Source: an uncultured Paracoccaceae bacterium
GTDB lineage: Bacteria > Pseudomonadota > Alphaproteobacteria > Rhodobacterales > Rhodobacteraceae
Assembly (NCBI GenBank): GCA_947488175.1
Contig: CANKYO010000008.1
Span: 186,001 to 250,000 of the forward strand
DNA length: 64,000 bases
Direction: 5' to 3'
The notes below the pieces were generated by a model. The model saw only the letters and a program-made list of their open reading frames with translations. It did no database searches and had not been told where the DNA came from. The position numbers and the translations under genes are program-made. Within the stretch, counting starts at the first letter, position 1. Each line of letters begins with the position of its first letter. Below, piece by piece: positions 29,273-38,165 of the stretch.

Positions 29273-29756
29273 TGGTCTGCCCATCCTTTCCTGATGTATC
29301 ATTCGAGCGGGGTTCAGGCAGAGACACTAATCTTGGGTTGGCCTGTTGAACTGTCACTTCAATTCTTGCCCGAATGGCCTCCAGGTCGGCCCTGCGAACG
29401 ACCTTGTTGATGATGTTCCCGCAGGCCGGACATAGCCCTTTGAGCATGCCTGTCGTTGGTGTGACCTGCGTATATTCGGTAAACTTGCCGTCGGGCTCCT
29501 TGGGTGCCTTGCAGCCCAAACAATAGAGGTGATGCAGTGCCAGTTTGGTTTTTGATTTGGCGCGTCGATAGCCAAGGAAATCCTTGAGGTCCCTGCCCTC
29601 GATCAGCCATGGCACTTTGCTGCGATCTGCGATCAGACCATTTTCCTTAATCCAGCGGATAACAGTCTGCCGGTGGCGACCGAGCGCCTGCGCGGCCTCC
29701 CAAACCGTGTAGACATAATGCGTCTTGATCCGGGTCGGAGATGGCAGGCGCGGCAT
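29250..29756 (-). CDS. Helix-turn-helix protein with zinc-ribbon cysteines
   Basis: The 168-residue protein starts with a MerR/excisionase-like helix-turn-helix (YTVWEAAQALGRHRQTVIRWIKENG at about 16-40). It then has two CxxC pairs (YCLGCKAP and GLCPACGN) that could bind zinc, and a charged tail. Its ATG overlaps the stop of the AlpA-like gene as TGATG, and its end overlaps the integrase start. Such three-gene sets are seen beside recombinases in mobile elements; a role in directing recombination or its own transcription is likely but not shown. Confidence 0.75.
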   Translation of the reverse strand: MPRLPSPTRIKTHYVYTVWEAAQALGRHRQTVIRWIKENGLIADRSKVPWLIEGRDLKDFLGYRRAKSKTKLALHHLYCLGCKAPKEPDGKFTEYTQVTPTTGMLKGLCPACGNIINKVVRRADLEAIRARIEVTVQQANPRLVSLPEPRSNDTSGKDGQTNGKTQFG

Positions 29757-29959
29757 CAGACACCCTCCGGCGGCAATGGCCCAGATGTGTTCTGGCAAAT
29801 CTGCGCCGCCTCCCAAGTCGAGATATCCTCTTCGCGATAAAGCACCCGCGCACCGATCTTGAGGAACTTGGGCCCCTTTCCCAACCACCGCCACTGCTCA
29901 AGCGTTCTGGGCGACAAATGCCATCGCGCCGCCAGTTCTTCCTGTGTAATCTTGTTCAT
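29756..29959 (-). CDS. AlpA/excisionase-like DNA-binding protein
   Basis: A 67-residue protein made almost wholly of a winged helix-turn-helix: EELAARWHLSPRTLEQWRWLGKGPKFLKIGARVLYREEDISTWE. This is the AlpA/Xis pattern found next to integrases. It heads the three-gene minus-strand module with the zinc-ribbon protein and the tyrosine recombinase, coupled by TGATG. Confidence 0.85.
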   Translation of the reverse strand: MNKITQEELAARWHLSPRTLEQWRWLGKGPKFLKIGARVLYREEDISTWEAAQICQNTSGPLPPEGV

Positions 29960-30388
29960 GAGACCTCTCTCAGCTTCATCACCGATCGAGTACGTTCGAC
30001 CGACTTGTGCTAAGAAAGGTGTACTTCTGGCGCAGAAAAATCTGTGGTCAGCGATTTAAAAGGTGTGACATGGTGACTGCTTAAGTTATTGTTTTATAAT
30101 GAACCAACGCACTGGTGTATTGTCAAAACCCAAGAAGGCGTGACGAGATCCGTCTGGGCACACATTCCCACCGTCCTGGAGGCGCGTCGATGCTGGCTGA
30201 CAGTCCACCCTCGACGCCTGAGCGGTGATTCCGTCAACCTGAAGTTTCATCCCGATTTGCACTTGCGCGGTGTTGATTGCGGCCGCTAGCCGTTGCCGAG
30301 CGCCTGAAATCCCGTCTAAGGTCCAATAACAAAGGATTTATTCGATTTGCTGCTCTTGTGGCGTTTCGCGTAGTCGGGAAACATCTCA
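29960..30388. other. Intergenic region between the integrase module and hsdR
   Basis: These 429 bases separate divergent genes and must carry promoters for both. I see no convincing gene: the one open frame above 60 codons (30089-30289, plus) has no recognisable feature. The sequence is AT-richer than the core genome. It may contain a recombination site of the inner integrase, but no repeated copy is visible in the window. Confidence 0.4.
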
Positions 30389-32851
30389 ATGGACAAACGG
30401 TCACTGAGTGAGCGTGATATTTGCACGAAGTACATAACACCGGCACTTCGCCGGGCGGGTTGGGATGAATTAAACCAAATCCGGGAAGAGGTAAGCTTTA
30501 CCAAGGGTAGAATAATTGTCCGTGGGAAGTTGGTGAGTCGCGGTAAGGGAAAACGCGCTGATTACGTCCTTTCCGTTAAGCCGAATATTCCAATCGCGAT
30601 AATTGAGGCTAAGGAAAATACTCAAGCTATTGGCGCTGGTTTGCAACAGGGCCTGGAATACGCAGAGACGCTGGGAATTCCGTTTGTATTTTCTTCCAAT
30701 GGCGACGGCTTTGTCCTTCATGACCGCACTGGCATGAGCCCCACTCCTGAAGTCACGCTGTCGCTGGACCAGTTTCCATCGCCTGCCGAACTCTGGGCAC
30801 GGTATCGCCAGTGGAAAGGCTTGTCTGACGATGCGTCGACCGTTGCCCTACAGGATTACTTTGACGACGGCAGCAGTAAGACTCCGCGTTATTATCAAGT
30901 AAACGCTGTGAACTCTGCGATAGAGGTAATCGCAAAGGGGCAGGATCGCGTTCTGTTGGTGATGGCCACCGGTACCGGCAAGACATACACGGCCTTTCAG
31001 ATCATCTGGCGGCTTTGGAAAGCGGGCCAGAAGAAGCGCATCCTGTTTTTGGCCGATCGCAATGTGCTGATCGACCAAACGATGGTGAACGACTTCCGGC
31101 CTTTCGCAGGCAATATGGCCAAACTATCGACGCAGGCGAAAACCATTGAACGCGTGGATGGTACGTCAACTGATTTGACGTTGGCTTTGGACAAGCGTCG
31201 CCGAGTCGACACCTCATACGAAATCTATCTCGGTTTGTACCAAGCAATTACTGGCCCGGATGAAAGTCAAAAGCTCTATAAGGAGTTCTCACACGATTTC
31301 TTTGATCTGATCGTGATCGATGAGTGTCACCGCGGCAGTGCGGCCGACGACTCCGCCTGGCGGGAAATCCTCAACCATTTCACCTCGGCGACCCAGATTG
31401 GCCTGACCGCCACACCGAAAGAGACTGAGTATGCCTCCAACATCGATTATTTTGGCGCGCCCGTTTACAGCTATTCGCTGAAGCAGGGCATCCGCGACGG
31501 CTTCTTGGCGCCCTATAAGGTGATCAAGGTTCACATCGACCGCGACGTTCAGGGCTATCGACCTGTGCAAGGGCAACTCGACCGTGACGGCGAAGAGGTC
31601 GAGGATCGCATTTACAACACCAAGGATTTCGACCGCAGACTGGTTTTGGACGATCGCACCAAGCTGGTCGCCCAGAAGGTTTCGGAGTTTCTGAAGCAGA
31701 GCGGCGATCGGATGGCCAAGACGATTGTCTTTTGTGTGGATCAGGAACACGCGGCGCGGATGCGGCAGGCGCTGATCAACGAAAACGCTGATCTGGTGGC
31801 GCAAAACCATCGCTACGTCATGCGTATCACTGGGAATGACAAAGAAGGTCTTGATCAACTCGGCAACTTCATCGACCCCGAGGCTGCATATCCCGTCATC
31901 GTAACAACGTCGCGGCTTCTCTCCACTGGAGTCGATGCGCAGACGTGCCGCTTGATCGTATTGGACCGCGAGGTTGGGTCTATGACCGAGTTCAAGCAAA
32001 TTGTTGGTCGCGGCACCCGTGTGCATGAGGATACCCAAAAGCTGTTCTTCACAGTCATGGATTTCCGGGGCTCAACGAGCCATTTCGCCGACCCGGAATT
32101 CGATGGGGAGCCGGTTCAAATTTACCAACCCGGCCCAGATGATCCGATCACGCCACCAGAAGATGCCACCCAGACTGACGATGAAGGCGCGCCTCTCTCA
32201 CAGGAACCGGGCGATGATGAAACCGTTCTGATTGATCCGATCAATCCACTCGACCCTCTTGGTGGCAACACAGGCGGCGGCCCGATCCGCAAGGTTTACG
32301 TCGACGGGGTCGGCGCAGTCATTGTGGCTCAACGTGTTGAATACCTCGACGAGAACGGCAAGTTGGTCACAGAGTCTTTGCGCGATTACACCCGCAAGGC
32401 CCTGAAACGGCAGTACGCCAGCCTTGATGATTTTCTCAAGCGCTGGAAGGGTGAAGGCCGCAAGCAGGCCGTGTTCGAGGAATTGGCAGCCGAAGGCTTG
32501 CCGCTTGATGTCATAGCTGCGGAGCTTGGCAAGGATCTCGATCCCTTCGACCTGATCTGCCACATTGCCTTTGACGCAAAACCTCTCACCCGACGTGAGC
32601 GGGCTGAAAGCGTGAAAAAGCGCGATGTATTCACCAAATACGGCCCCCAGGCAAAGGCCGTTCTCGAAGCCCTGCTCGAAAAATACGCCGATGAGGGCGT
32701 CATGAACCTCGACGATCTTGGCGTCCTGAAGATCGCGCCGTTCAGCGGTATGGGAAGTGTTCTTGAACTCGTCCGTGCTTTCGGTGGAAAGCCAGGGTTC
32801 GAACAGGCCGTCCACGACCTGCAATCTGCTATTTACGAAGAAAGCGCATAA
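30389..32851 (+). CDS. hsdR: Type I restriction enzyme, R (endonuclease/translocase) subunit
   Basis: Motor and nuclease of a type I restriction-modification complex. The N-terminal nuclease core has D58, E73 and K75 (IIEAK). An SF2 helicase follows with Walker A ATGTGKT at about 193-199, a DECH box at about 310-313, TATP motif III and the GRGTRVHEDT motif VI. The C-terminal half binds the M and S subunits. The 820-residue length is normal for the EcoEI-like group. hsdM begins 3 bp after its stop. The first 500 bp are AT-richer than the rest. Confidence 0.94.
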   Translation: MDKRSLSERDICTKYITPALRRAGWDELNQIREEVSFTKGRIIVRGKLVSRGKGKRADYVLSVKPNIPIAIIEAKENTQAIGAGLQQGLEYAETLGIPFVFSSNGDGFVLHDRTGMSPTPEVTLSLDQFPSPAELWARYRQWKGLSDDASTVALQDYFDDGSSKTPRYYQVNAVNSAIEVIAKGQDRVLLVMATGTGKTYTAFQIIWRLWKAGQKKRILFLADRNVLIDQTMVNDFRPFAGNMAKLSTQAKTIERVDGTSTDLTLALDKRRRVDTSYEIYLGLYQAITGPDESQKLYKEFSHDFFDLIVIDECHRGSAADDSAWREILNHFTSATQIGLTATPKETEYASNIDYFGAPVYSYSLKQGIRDGFLAPYKVIKVHIDRDVQGYRPVQGQLDRDGEEVEDRIYNTKDFDRRLVLDDRTKLVAQKVSEFLKQSGDRMAKTIVFCVDQEHAARMRQALINENADLVAQNHRYVMRITGNDKEGLDQLGNFIDPEAAYPVIVTTSRLLSTGVDAQTCRLIVLDREVGSMTEFKQIVGRGTRVHEDTQKLFFTVMDFRGSTSHFADPEFDGEPVQIYQPGPDDPITPPEDATQTDDEGAPLSQEPGDDETVLIDPINPLDPLGGNTGGGPIRKVYVDGVGAVIVAQRVEYLDENGKLVTESLRDYTRKALKRQYASLDDFLKRWKGEGRKQAVFEELAAEGLPLDVIAAELGKDLDPFDLICHIAFDAKPLTRRERAESVKKRDVFTKYGPQAKAVLEALLEKYADEGVMNLDDLGVLKIAPFSGMGSVLELVRAFGGKPGFEQAVHDLQSAIYEESA

Positions 32852-32854
32852 TCA

Positions 32855-34303
32855 ATGTCCGTCCGTACCCTCGTCAAATCCATCCAAGACATCATGCGCA
32901 AAGACACCGGCGTGGATGGTGATGCCCAGCGCATCAGCCAACTCTGCTGGATGTTCTTCCTCAAGATCATCGACGATCAGGATCAGGAATTCGAACTCAC
33001 CAAGGACGATTACAAATCACCCATTCCGTCTGAACTGCAATGGCGAGCCTGGGCGGCGGACCCAGAAGGGATCACCGGTGACACCCTTCTGGAATTCGTG
33101 AACAACACTCTGTTCCCCGAACTCAAGACGCTGCCTGTCAATGCAGGTCCTCGCGCCAAGGTCGTCCGGGATGTGTTCGAAGACGCCTACAACTTTATGA
33201 AATCCGGCCAGCTGATGCGGCAGATGATCAACAAGATCAACGAGGTCGACTTCAATAATCTGACCGAACGCCAGCACTTCGGCGACATCTACGAGCAAAT
33301 CCTGAACGACCTGCAAAACGCGGGCAACGCGGGCGAATACTACACGCCGCGCGCCGTCACCGCCTTCATGGTGCAGCAGATCGATCCTACCCCCGGGGAG
33401 GTCATGTTCGACCCCGCTTGCGGCACCGGCGGCTTTTTGACCTGCGCCATGCGGCACATGCGCGACAATTACGTCAAACGGCCCGAGCATGAGGCGCTGA
33501 TGCAAGGCGCCCTGCGCGCTGTGGAAAAGAAGCCACTGCCCCACATGCTCTGCGTCACCAACATGCTGCTCAACGGGGTCGAAGAACCCGACTTCGTGCG
33601 CCACGACAACACCCTCGCGCGCCCTCTGGTCAGCTGGACCCGTGATGAACGCGTCGATATCGTTCTGACCAACCCGCCCTTCGGCGGCAAGGAGGAGGAC
33701 GGGATCGAGAGCAACTTCCCGACATTCAAGACCCGCGAGACCGCCGATCTCTTCCTTGCCCTGATCATCCGCCTGCTGAAACCCGGTGGCCGTGCAGCTG
33801 TGGTCCTGCCCGATGGGTCGCTATTCGGCGAAGGGATCAAGACCCGCCTCAAGGAACACTTGATGGAGGACTGCAACCTGCACACCATCGTGCGGCTGCC
33901 CAACTCGGTCTTCAAACCCTATGCCTCCATCGGCACCAACCTGCTGTTCTTTGAAAAGGGCACGCCGACACAGGACATCTGGTATTGGGAACACAAGGTG
34001 CCCGAGACGCAGAAAGCCTATTCCATGACCAAGCCGATCCGGCTGGAGCATCTGGACGACTGTGCCGCATGGTGGGGCGGGGCCGCGCGCGAGGGGCGCG
34101 TTGAGGGCCCGCAGGCGTGGAAGGTCACGGCGGAAGAGATCAAGGCGCGTGGCTATAACCTTGACGTCAAGAACCCCCATACGGTTTCCGAGGATCATGG
34201 CGACCCCGAAACCCTGCTGGCCGATTTGACAGCGGCAGAGGCCGAGACAGTCGCCCTGCGCGATCAGTTGAAAGCGATCCTGACCGAGGCGCTGACCCGA
34301 TGA
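32855..34303 (+). CDS. hsdM: Type I restriction enzyme, M (adenine-N6 methyltransferase) subunit
   Basis: Methylates adenine in the recognition site to protect host DNA. The 482 residues have the HsdM helical N-terminal domain (1-140), the AdoMet motif DPACGTGGFL at about 186-195 and the catalytic NPPF at about 272-275. The gene overlaps hsdS by ATGA. Enzyme appears intact. Confidence 0.96.
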   Translation: MSVRTLVKSIQDIMRKDTGVDGDAQRISQLCWMFFLKIIDDQDQEFELTKDDYKSPIPSELQWRAWAADPEGITGDTLLEFVNNTLFPELKTLPVNAGPRAKVVRDVFEDAYNFMKSGQLMRQMINKINEVDFNNLTERQHFGDIYEQILNDLQNAGNAGEYYTPRAVTAFMVQQIDPTPGEVMFDPACGTGGFLTCAMRHMRDNYVKRPEHEALMQGALRAVEKKPLPHMLCVTNMLLNGVEEPDFVRHDNTLARPLVSWTRDERVDIVLTNPPFGGKEEDGIESNFPTFKTRETADLFLALIIRLLKPGGRAAVVLPDGSLFGEGIKTRLKEHLMEDCNLHTIVRLPNSVFKPYASIGTNLLFFEKGTPTQDIWYWEHKVPETQKAYSMTKPIRLEHLDDCAAWWGGAAREGRVEGPQAWKVTAEEIKARGYNLDVKNPHTVSEDHGDPETLLADLTAAEAETVALRDQLKAILTEALTR

Positions 34304-36006
34304 AGGACGCCACGTTTTCCTCTGCCCGCCTGCTGGCGCTTTACGAGCGTATCTCTGACGCCGAAGACGCCATACCCCGCCTGCGCCGCTTCGTGCTGGA
34401 TTTGGCCGTGCGCGGAAAGCTAGTGGAGCAAGATGCGGGCGATGAACCGGCGGCGGAGTTGTTGAAGCGGATCGCGCAGGAGAAGGCGCGGCTTGGAATC
34501 AAGCGTCCCTCACAAGGCTATGACGCAACTGATCTTCCATTTGCGTTGCCTCATGGCTGGGCATTGACCTCTATTGGTGAGGTCTGCTCCAAGACGGGTT
34601 CAGGAAGCACCCCACGGGGCGGAAAAGAGGTCTACTCAGACAACGGTATCCCCTTCTTGCGGTCGCAAAATGTCTACGATGACGGCCTGCGCCTCGATGA
34701 TGTTGCTCTTATCGCCGAAGAAATACATGAACGGATGTCCGGCACGGCAGTAAAGCCTGCTGACTTGCTTCTGAACATTACGGGCGGCTCAATGGGGCGC
34801 TGCTGCCGTATTCCGGATGACTTTAACGAGGCCAACGTAAGCCAGCACGTCGCGATCATTCGTGCAGCATTGACCGGCATGGCCGACTTTTTGCACCGCT
34901 TGGTGCTTTCCCCATACTTTCAGGCCTTCATCTTTGGCGAGCAGACGGGCGCTGGGCGCGGCGGGCTACCTAAGAACCGCATGGATCGAATTGCGGTCGC
35001 ACTCCCACCCCTCGCCGAGCAGCACCGGATCGTGGCCAAGGTCGATGAACTCATGGCGCTGTGTGATCAGTTGGAACAGGCCCGCGCGGGGCGCGAAGCG
35101 GTGCGGGATCGGCTGACCACCGCCAGCCTCGCCCGCCTGACCACCCCCGATACCGACGCGGAAACCTTCCAATCGCACGCCCACTTTGCCCTGCAATCCC
35201 TCACCACCCTCACCACCCGCCCCGACCAAATCAAAACCCTCCGCCAGACTTTTCTGAACCTCGCCGTGCAGGGTAAGCTGGTAGCGCAAGACGGGGCCGA
35301 TGAGCCTGCAGAGGAGCTGCTTAAACAGATTAAACTCCATATAAAAAAACGGTCGGATTGCCCGAAGTCTGATGACAAGCATGCCCTTCCACACGGGTGG
35401 GCATGGGCGACGATTGACGAATTATCCGATGTGGGAACAGGAGTAACTCCGTCAAAGTCTGAGCCCGCATATCACAGTAACGGAACTGTTCCGTGGGTTA
35501 ACAGTGCTGCGACCAATTCTCCAACTATTGCTTCTGTTGAAACCTTCGTTACTGAACGAGCGGTAAAAGAATGTCGTCTAAAAATCTATCCTCAAGGAAG
35601 CTTGGTGATCGCCCTTTATGGACAGGGTAAGACACGAGGTCAGGTAGCTGAATTGCGCATTGCCGCGACAGTGAATCAGGCGTGCGCTGTGATTGTCTTG
35701 CCTGAGGGCTTTCAGGGTTTGCGGTCATACATTCATCTGAGCTTGAAAAAACAGTACGTGGAGATGCGTAGTTTGGCAGAGGGTGGAGCGCAGCCCAATT
35801 TGAATTTGGGGAAGATCAAGTCACTTCCAATCCCTCTCCCGCCCTTCGCCGAACAACAGCGCATTGTGGCAAAGGTCGATGCCTTGATGACCCTCTGCGA
35901 TCAACTGGAGGCCAGCCTCACCACCGCCGACTCCACCCGCAGCAAACTTCTCAACGCCCTCATACACAAGGCGCTGGAGCCTGCTGCAGAAACAGCCGAC
36001 GCATGA
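34300..36006 (+). CDS. hsdS: Type I restriction enzyme, S (specificity) subunit
   Basis: Determines the bipartite DNA target. The 568 residues contain two target-recognition domains (about 80-235 and 360-515). Each is followed by a conserved helical spacer: LAEQHRIVAKVDELM at about 237 and FAEQQRIVAKVDALM at about 514. The halves are clearly repeats, down to the LPHGW lead-in before each domain. The stretch around the second domain is AT-richer, which fits recent domain exchange. It overlaps both hsdM and the following MBL gene by ATGA. Confidence 0.94.
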   Translation: MKDATFSSARLLALYERISDAEDAIPRLRRFVLDLAVRGKLVEQDAGDEPAAELLKRIAQEKARLGIKRPSQGYDATDLPFALPHGWALTSIGEVCSKTGSGSTPRGGKEVYSDNGIPFLRSQNVYDDGLRLDDVALIAEEIHERMSGTAVKPADLLLNITGGSMGRCCRIPDDFNEANVSQHVAIIRAALTGMADFLHRLVLSPYFQAFIFGEQTGAGRGGLPKNRMDRIAVALPPLAEQHRIVAKVDELMALCDQLEQARAGREAVRDRLTTASLARLTTPDTDAETFQSHAHFALQSLTTLTTRPDQIKTLRQTFLNLAVQGKLVAQDGADEPAEELLKQIKLHIKKRSDCPKSDDKHALPHGWAWATIDELSDVGTGVTPSKSEPAYHSNGTVPWVNSAATNSPTIASVETFVTERAVKECRLKIYPQGSLVIALYGQGKTRGQVAELRIAATVNQACAVIVLPEGFQGLRSYIHLSLKKQYVEMRSLAEGGAQPNLNLGKIKSLPIPLPPFAEQQRIVAKVDALMTLCDQLEASLTTADSTRSKLLNALIHKALEPAAETADA

Positions 36007-37289
36007 CCGAAATCCGCGCCATCCATAGGTTCTTCCCTGTAGGTCAGGGTTTGTTCGCCTCCGGTTCAGTCGAATTCTGGCCACCTCAGCCGAAGCCACG
36101 CCGGAACATCAGAATTTCCGGCCAGACCAAACCCGCTCCAATCGGACCATACCGCTGGGTTTATGACTGTGGCTCCAGTTCTGGAAAACATCTGGTCACC
36201 AACGCGATCGCCGATCTGGAACTTACCAGCAATGGCGACAAGATTGATCTGCTGGCGCTCTCCCACTTCCACAACGACCACATCAATGCTGTTGTGGAAC
36301 TGCTCAAAAAGATTGGTGCCAAGACGGTCATGCTGCCATGGGCCCCGCTGTGGAGGCGATTGCTGATTGGGTTTGAACAAGGTTTGCGGGCAAGTGACCC
36401 TGAGATGTTGTTCTACGTCGATCCGGTGCAGTATTTTGCGCAGGAGGCGGTAGACAGGTTTGAACAGATCTTGTTCGTCTTGCCGTCAGATGGTGAAGGG
36501 CCACCATTTTTGAGTGACCCGCCTGAAATCCCTGAACCTCCTGAAGATCGCGGTGATCGTGAAAAGCCATCCGACTTAGGTGACCCTATTTCGCATGGCG
36601 ATTTGGAAGGACCATATGGTGACTTGGACCGTCGCGTAAGGATACTTCGTCCTGGCAAATCAATTCCCGTCAACGGAGTCTGGGAATTTGTGCCCTACAA
36701 TGATCCAGCCACAGAACCAGATGATCCCTTCGGTTTTGCGACAAAGGTGAAATCTCATTATGGCCTGCTGCTGACAGGAAGAATACAAGAAAGGCAGGCC
36801 ACGCTCAAAGATCTGCGGGCACTTTATGAGGCCACTTTCGGTCATGGGGCCGCAATGAACAATGTCAGCCTAATGTTGTATGGTGGCGCGGTTGGTACAT
36901 GGAAGGGGCGGAGCGCTAACGACTATTTTTATCACGGTCATACGCGAAATGGTCGTTTTTTTAGAACATATGAAACAAGAGGGGCGATCCTCTTAACTGG
37001 TGATGGGAACCTGAAAGATGCCGCAAAATGGGACAGTTTGAAGAGATATCTTGATCCCCGCCGTGCGATGCGAACCAGCGTGTTTCAGGTGCCTCACCAC
37101 GGTGCGCGTGCAAATTGGCACTTGGGTCTGGCATCCGCGGCGTCGCCAGAGATCAGCATCTTTAGTTCTGATCCCAATCACAGCTACGGCCACCCGCACG
37201 CGGAGGTGTTACGCGAATTTTGGGCCCATCACCCCGTACAAGTCGACCAACATTCCGGGTTTTCAGTCCATATGGTTTTGGAGCGATAA
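36003..37289 (+). CDS. MBL-fold metallohydrolase attached to the type I R-M operon
   Basis: The 428-residue protein has a beta-lactamase-fold metal site: HxHxDH as HFHNDH (H88, H90, D92, H93), later an LTGDG aspartate, and VPHHG with a further histidine. The late SSDPNHSYGHPH segment resembles ComEC/Rec2-like MBL proteins. There is no signal peptide or membrane span. An acidic, proline-rich insert lies at about 165-205. ATGA overlap with hsdS places it in the same operon. Known hsd operons need no MBL protein, so it is probably an accessory nuclease or hydrolase of unknown target. Confidence 0.85.
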   Translation: MTEIRAIHRFFPVGQGLFASGSVEFWPPQPKPRRNIRISGQTKPAPIGPYRWVYDCGSSSGKHLVTNAIADLELTSNGDKIDLLALSHFHNDHINAVVELLKKIGAKTVMLPWAPLWRRLLIGFEQGLRASDPEMLFYVDPVQYFAQEAVDRFEQILFVLPSDGEGPPFLSDPPEIPEPPEDRGDREKPSDLGDPISHGDLEGPYGDLDRRVRILRPGKSIPVNGVWEFVPYNDPATEPDDPFGFATKVKSHYGLLLTGRIQERQATLKDLRALYEATFGHGAAMNNVSLMLYGGAVGTWKGRSANDYFYHGHTRNGRFFRTYETRGAILLTGDGNLKDAAKWDSLKRYLDPRRAMRTSVFQVPHHGARANWHLGLASAASPEISIFSSDPNHSYGHPHAEVLREFWAHHPVQVDQHSGFSVHMVLER

Positions 37290-37334
37290 CGGAAGTGGTG
37301 GTGAAATCGTGAGAGAGGGGATTAAGAGGCAAAC

Positions 37335-37586
37335 GTGAGTGATTTGAAGCGCGCAAGTTCGATCCGTGAAACGGACGAAACGGCGGACACGGCCGAGAAA
37401 TGGCTCCCCGATGACGAGTCGGCAGTTATCTCGCATCGTCACTTTGTAGAGGTCACCGCCATGAACCCGCGCGACACGCAAGTTTGTGCTTTGAACTCCA
37501 CAACAGGCCCAGTTGCTGCCGTCCGCGGAGCTGGTCTAGACGGCCCGATGTATCCTGCTGCAAATGAATTGGTTACCCCACTATGA
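37335..37586 (+). CDS. Small uncharacterised protein downstream of the MBL gene
   Basis: An 83-residue frame with a GTG start and AAGAGG about 8 nt upstream. Its end overlaps the start of the next frame by ATGA. The sequence is acidic in the first third and has no motif I recognise. Spacing and overlap support it as a real member of the hsd-MBL operon. Confidence 0.5.
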   Translation: MSDLKRASSIRETDETADTAEKWLPDDESAVISHRHFVEVTAMNPRDTQVCALNSTTGPVAAVRGAGLDGPMYPAANELVTPL

Positions 37587-37828
37587 CAACGCGGCTTGTC
37601 GATTCAGGGTGGCTGCATGAGATTGATCATGCCGTTGGTGAGGATTCAAATGAACTGCGCATCATCTCACCGTTCATCAAGGCTGGCGCCTTAGCCCGAC
37701 TGCTGACGCACAGTCCCAAGACCGTTTTGTCCATCACGCGATTCAATCTTTACGATTTCGCGGAAGGCGTCAGCGATATATCAGCCCTACGCCTCTTGCT
37801 TGTTCACGGTGCCAAAGTGCGAGGCTAA
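37583..37828 (+). pseudogene. Truncated phospholipase D-like protein (N-terminal fragment)
   Basis: The 81 residues (NELRIISPFIKAGALARLL, then TVLSITRFNLYDFAEGVSDISALRLLLVHGAKVRG) match the N-terminal repeat of PLD-like nucleases, just before where the HxK motif would be. The frame then stops and unrelated non-coding sequence begins, so the catalytic parts are lost. Intact relatives are several hundred residues. The start overlaps the previous gene by ATGA, so this was once part of the operon. Confidence 0.65.
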
Positions 37829-38165
37829 GCAGTCATCAGCACAGTCGCAGTGGATCTGCAATCTGAGACGTTGTACAACATCAGAATTAGCACCCGAAGC
37901 GAACGGCTGCTTTGACGGGCCGCGCTGCAGCATCGGGCTACCGCACCCAATGGCCGGTTAGGGCCGTCCGTGGAATGGACGGACGGATCAGTCGGGCGAC
38001 ATGCTGCGGTTGATCTAATGACCGCAACGAGCCACAGTGACCGATGCTGCGAAGTTAATGAAAGTCCAAGTTTTAGAGGTTGGTGGGCAGAAGACATGCA
38101 AGGGTTTATGCGTCTTTTGGCAAAACCATACAGCGTTTGCACAATGGAAATCGCTTCGGCACAAG
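37829..38165. other. Non-coding junction after the broken PLD gene
   Basis: These 337 bases contain no gene I can support. They look like degraded mobile-element sequence that replaced the 3' part of the PLD gene. The converging RelA/SpoT-domain gene ends at its right edge. Confidence 0.4.

Noticed and set aside
30089-30289. 66-residue plus-strand frame between the integrase module and hsdR
   Set aside because: No ribosome-binding site or recognisable sequence, and it lies in a divergent promoter region.
36003-37828. A DISARM or BREX locus because of the PLD fragment beside R-M genes
   Set aside because: There is no DrmA/DrmB helicase pair, PglZ, BrxC or BrxL; the genes are an ordinary hsdRMS operon with extra members.
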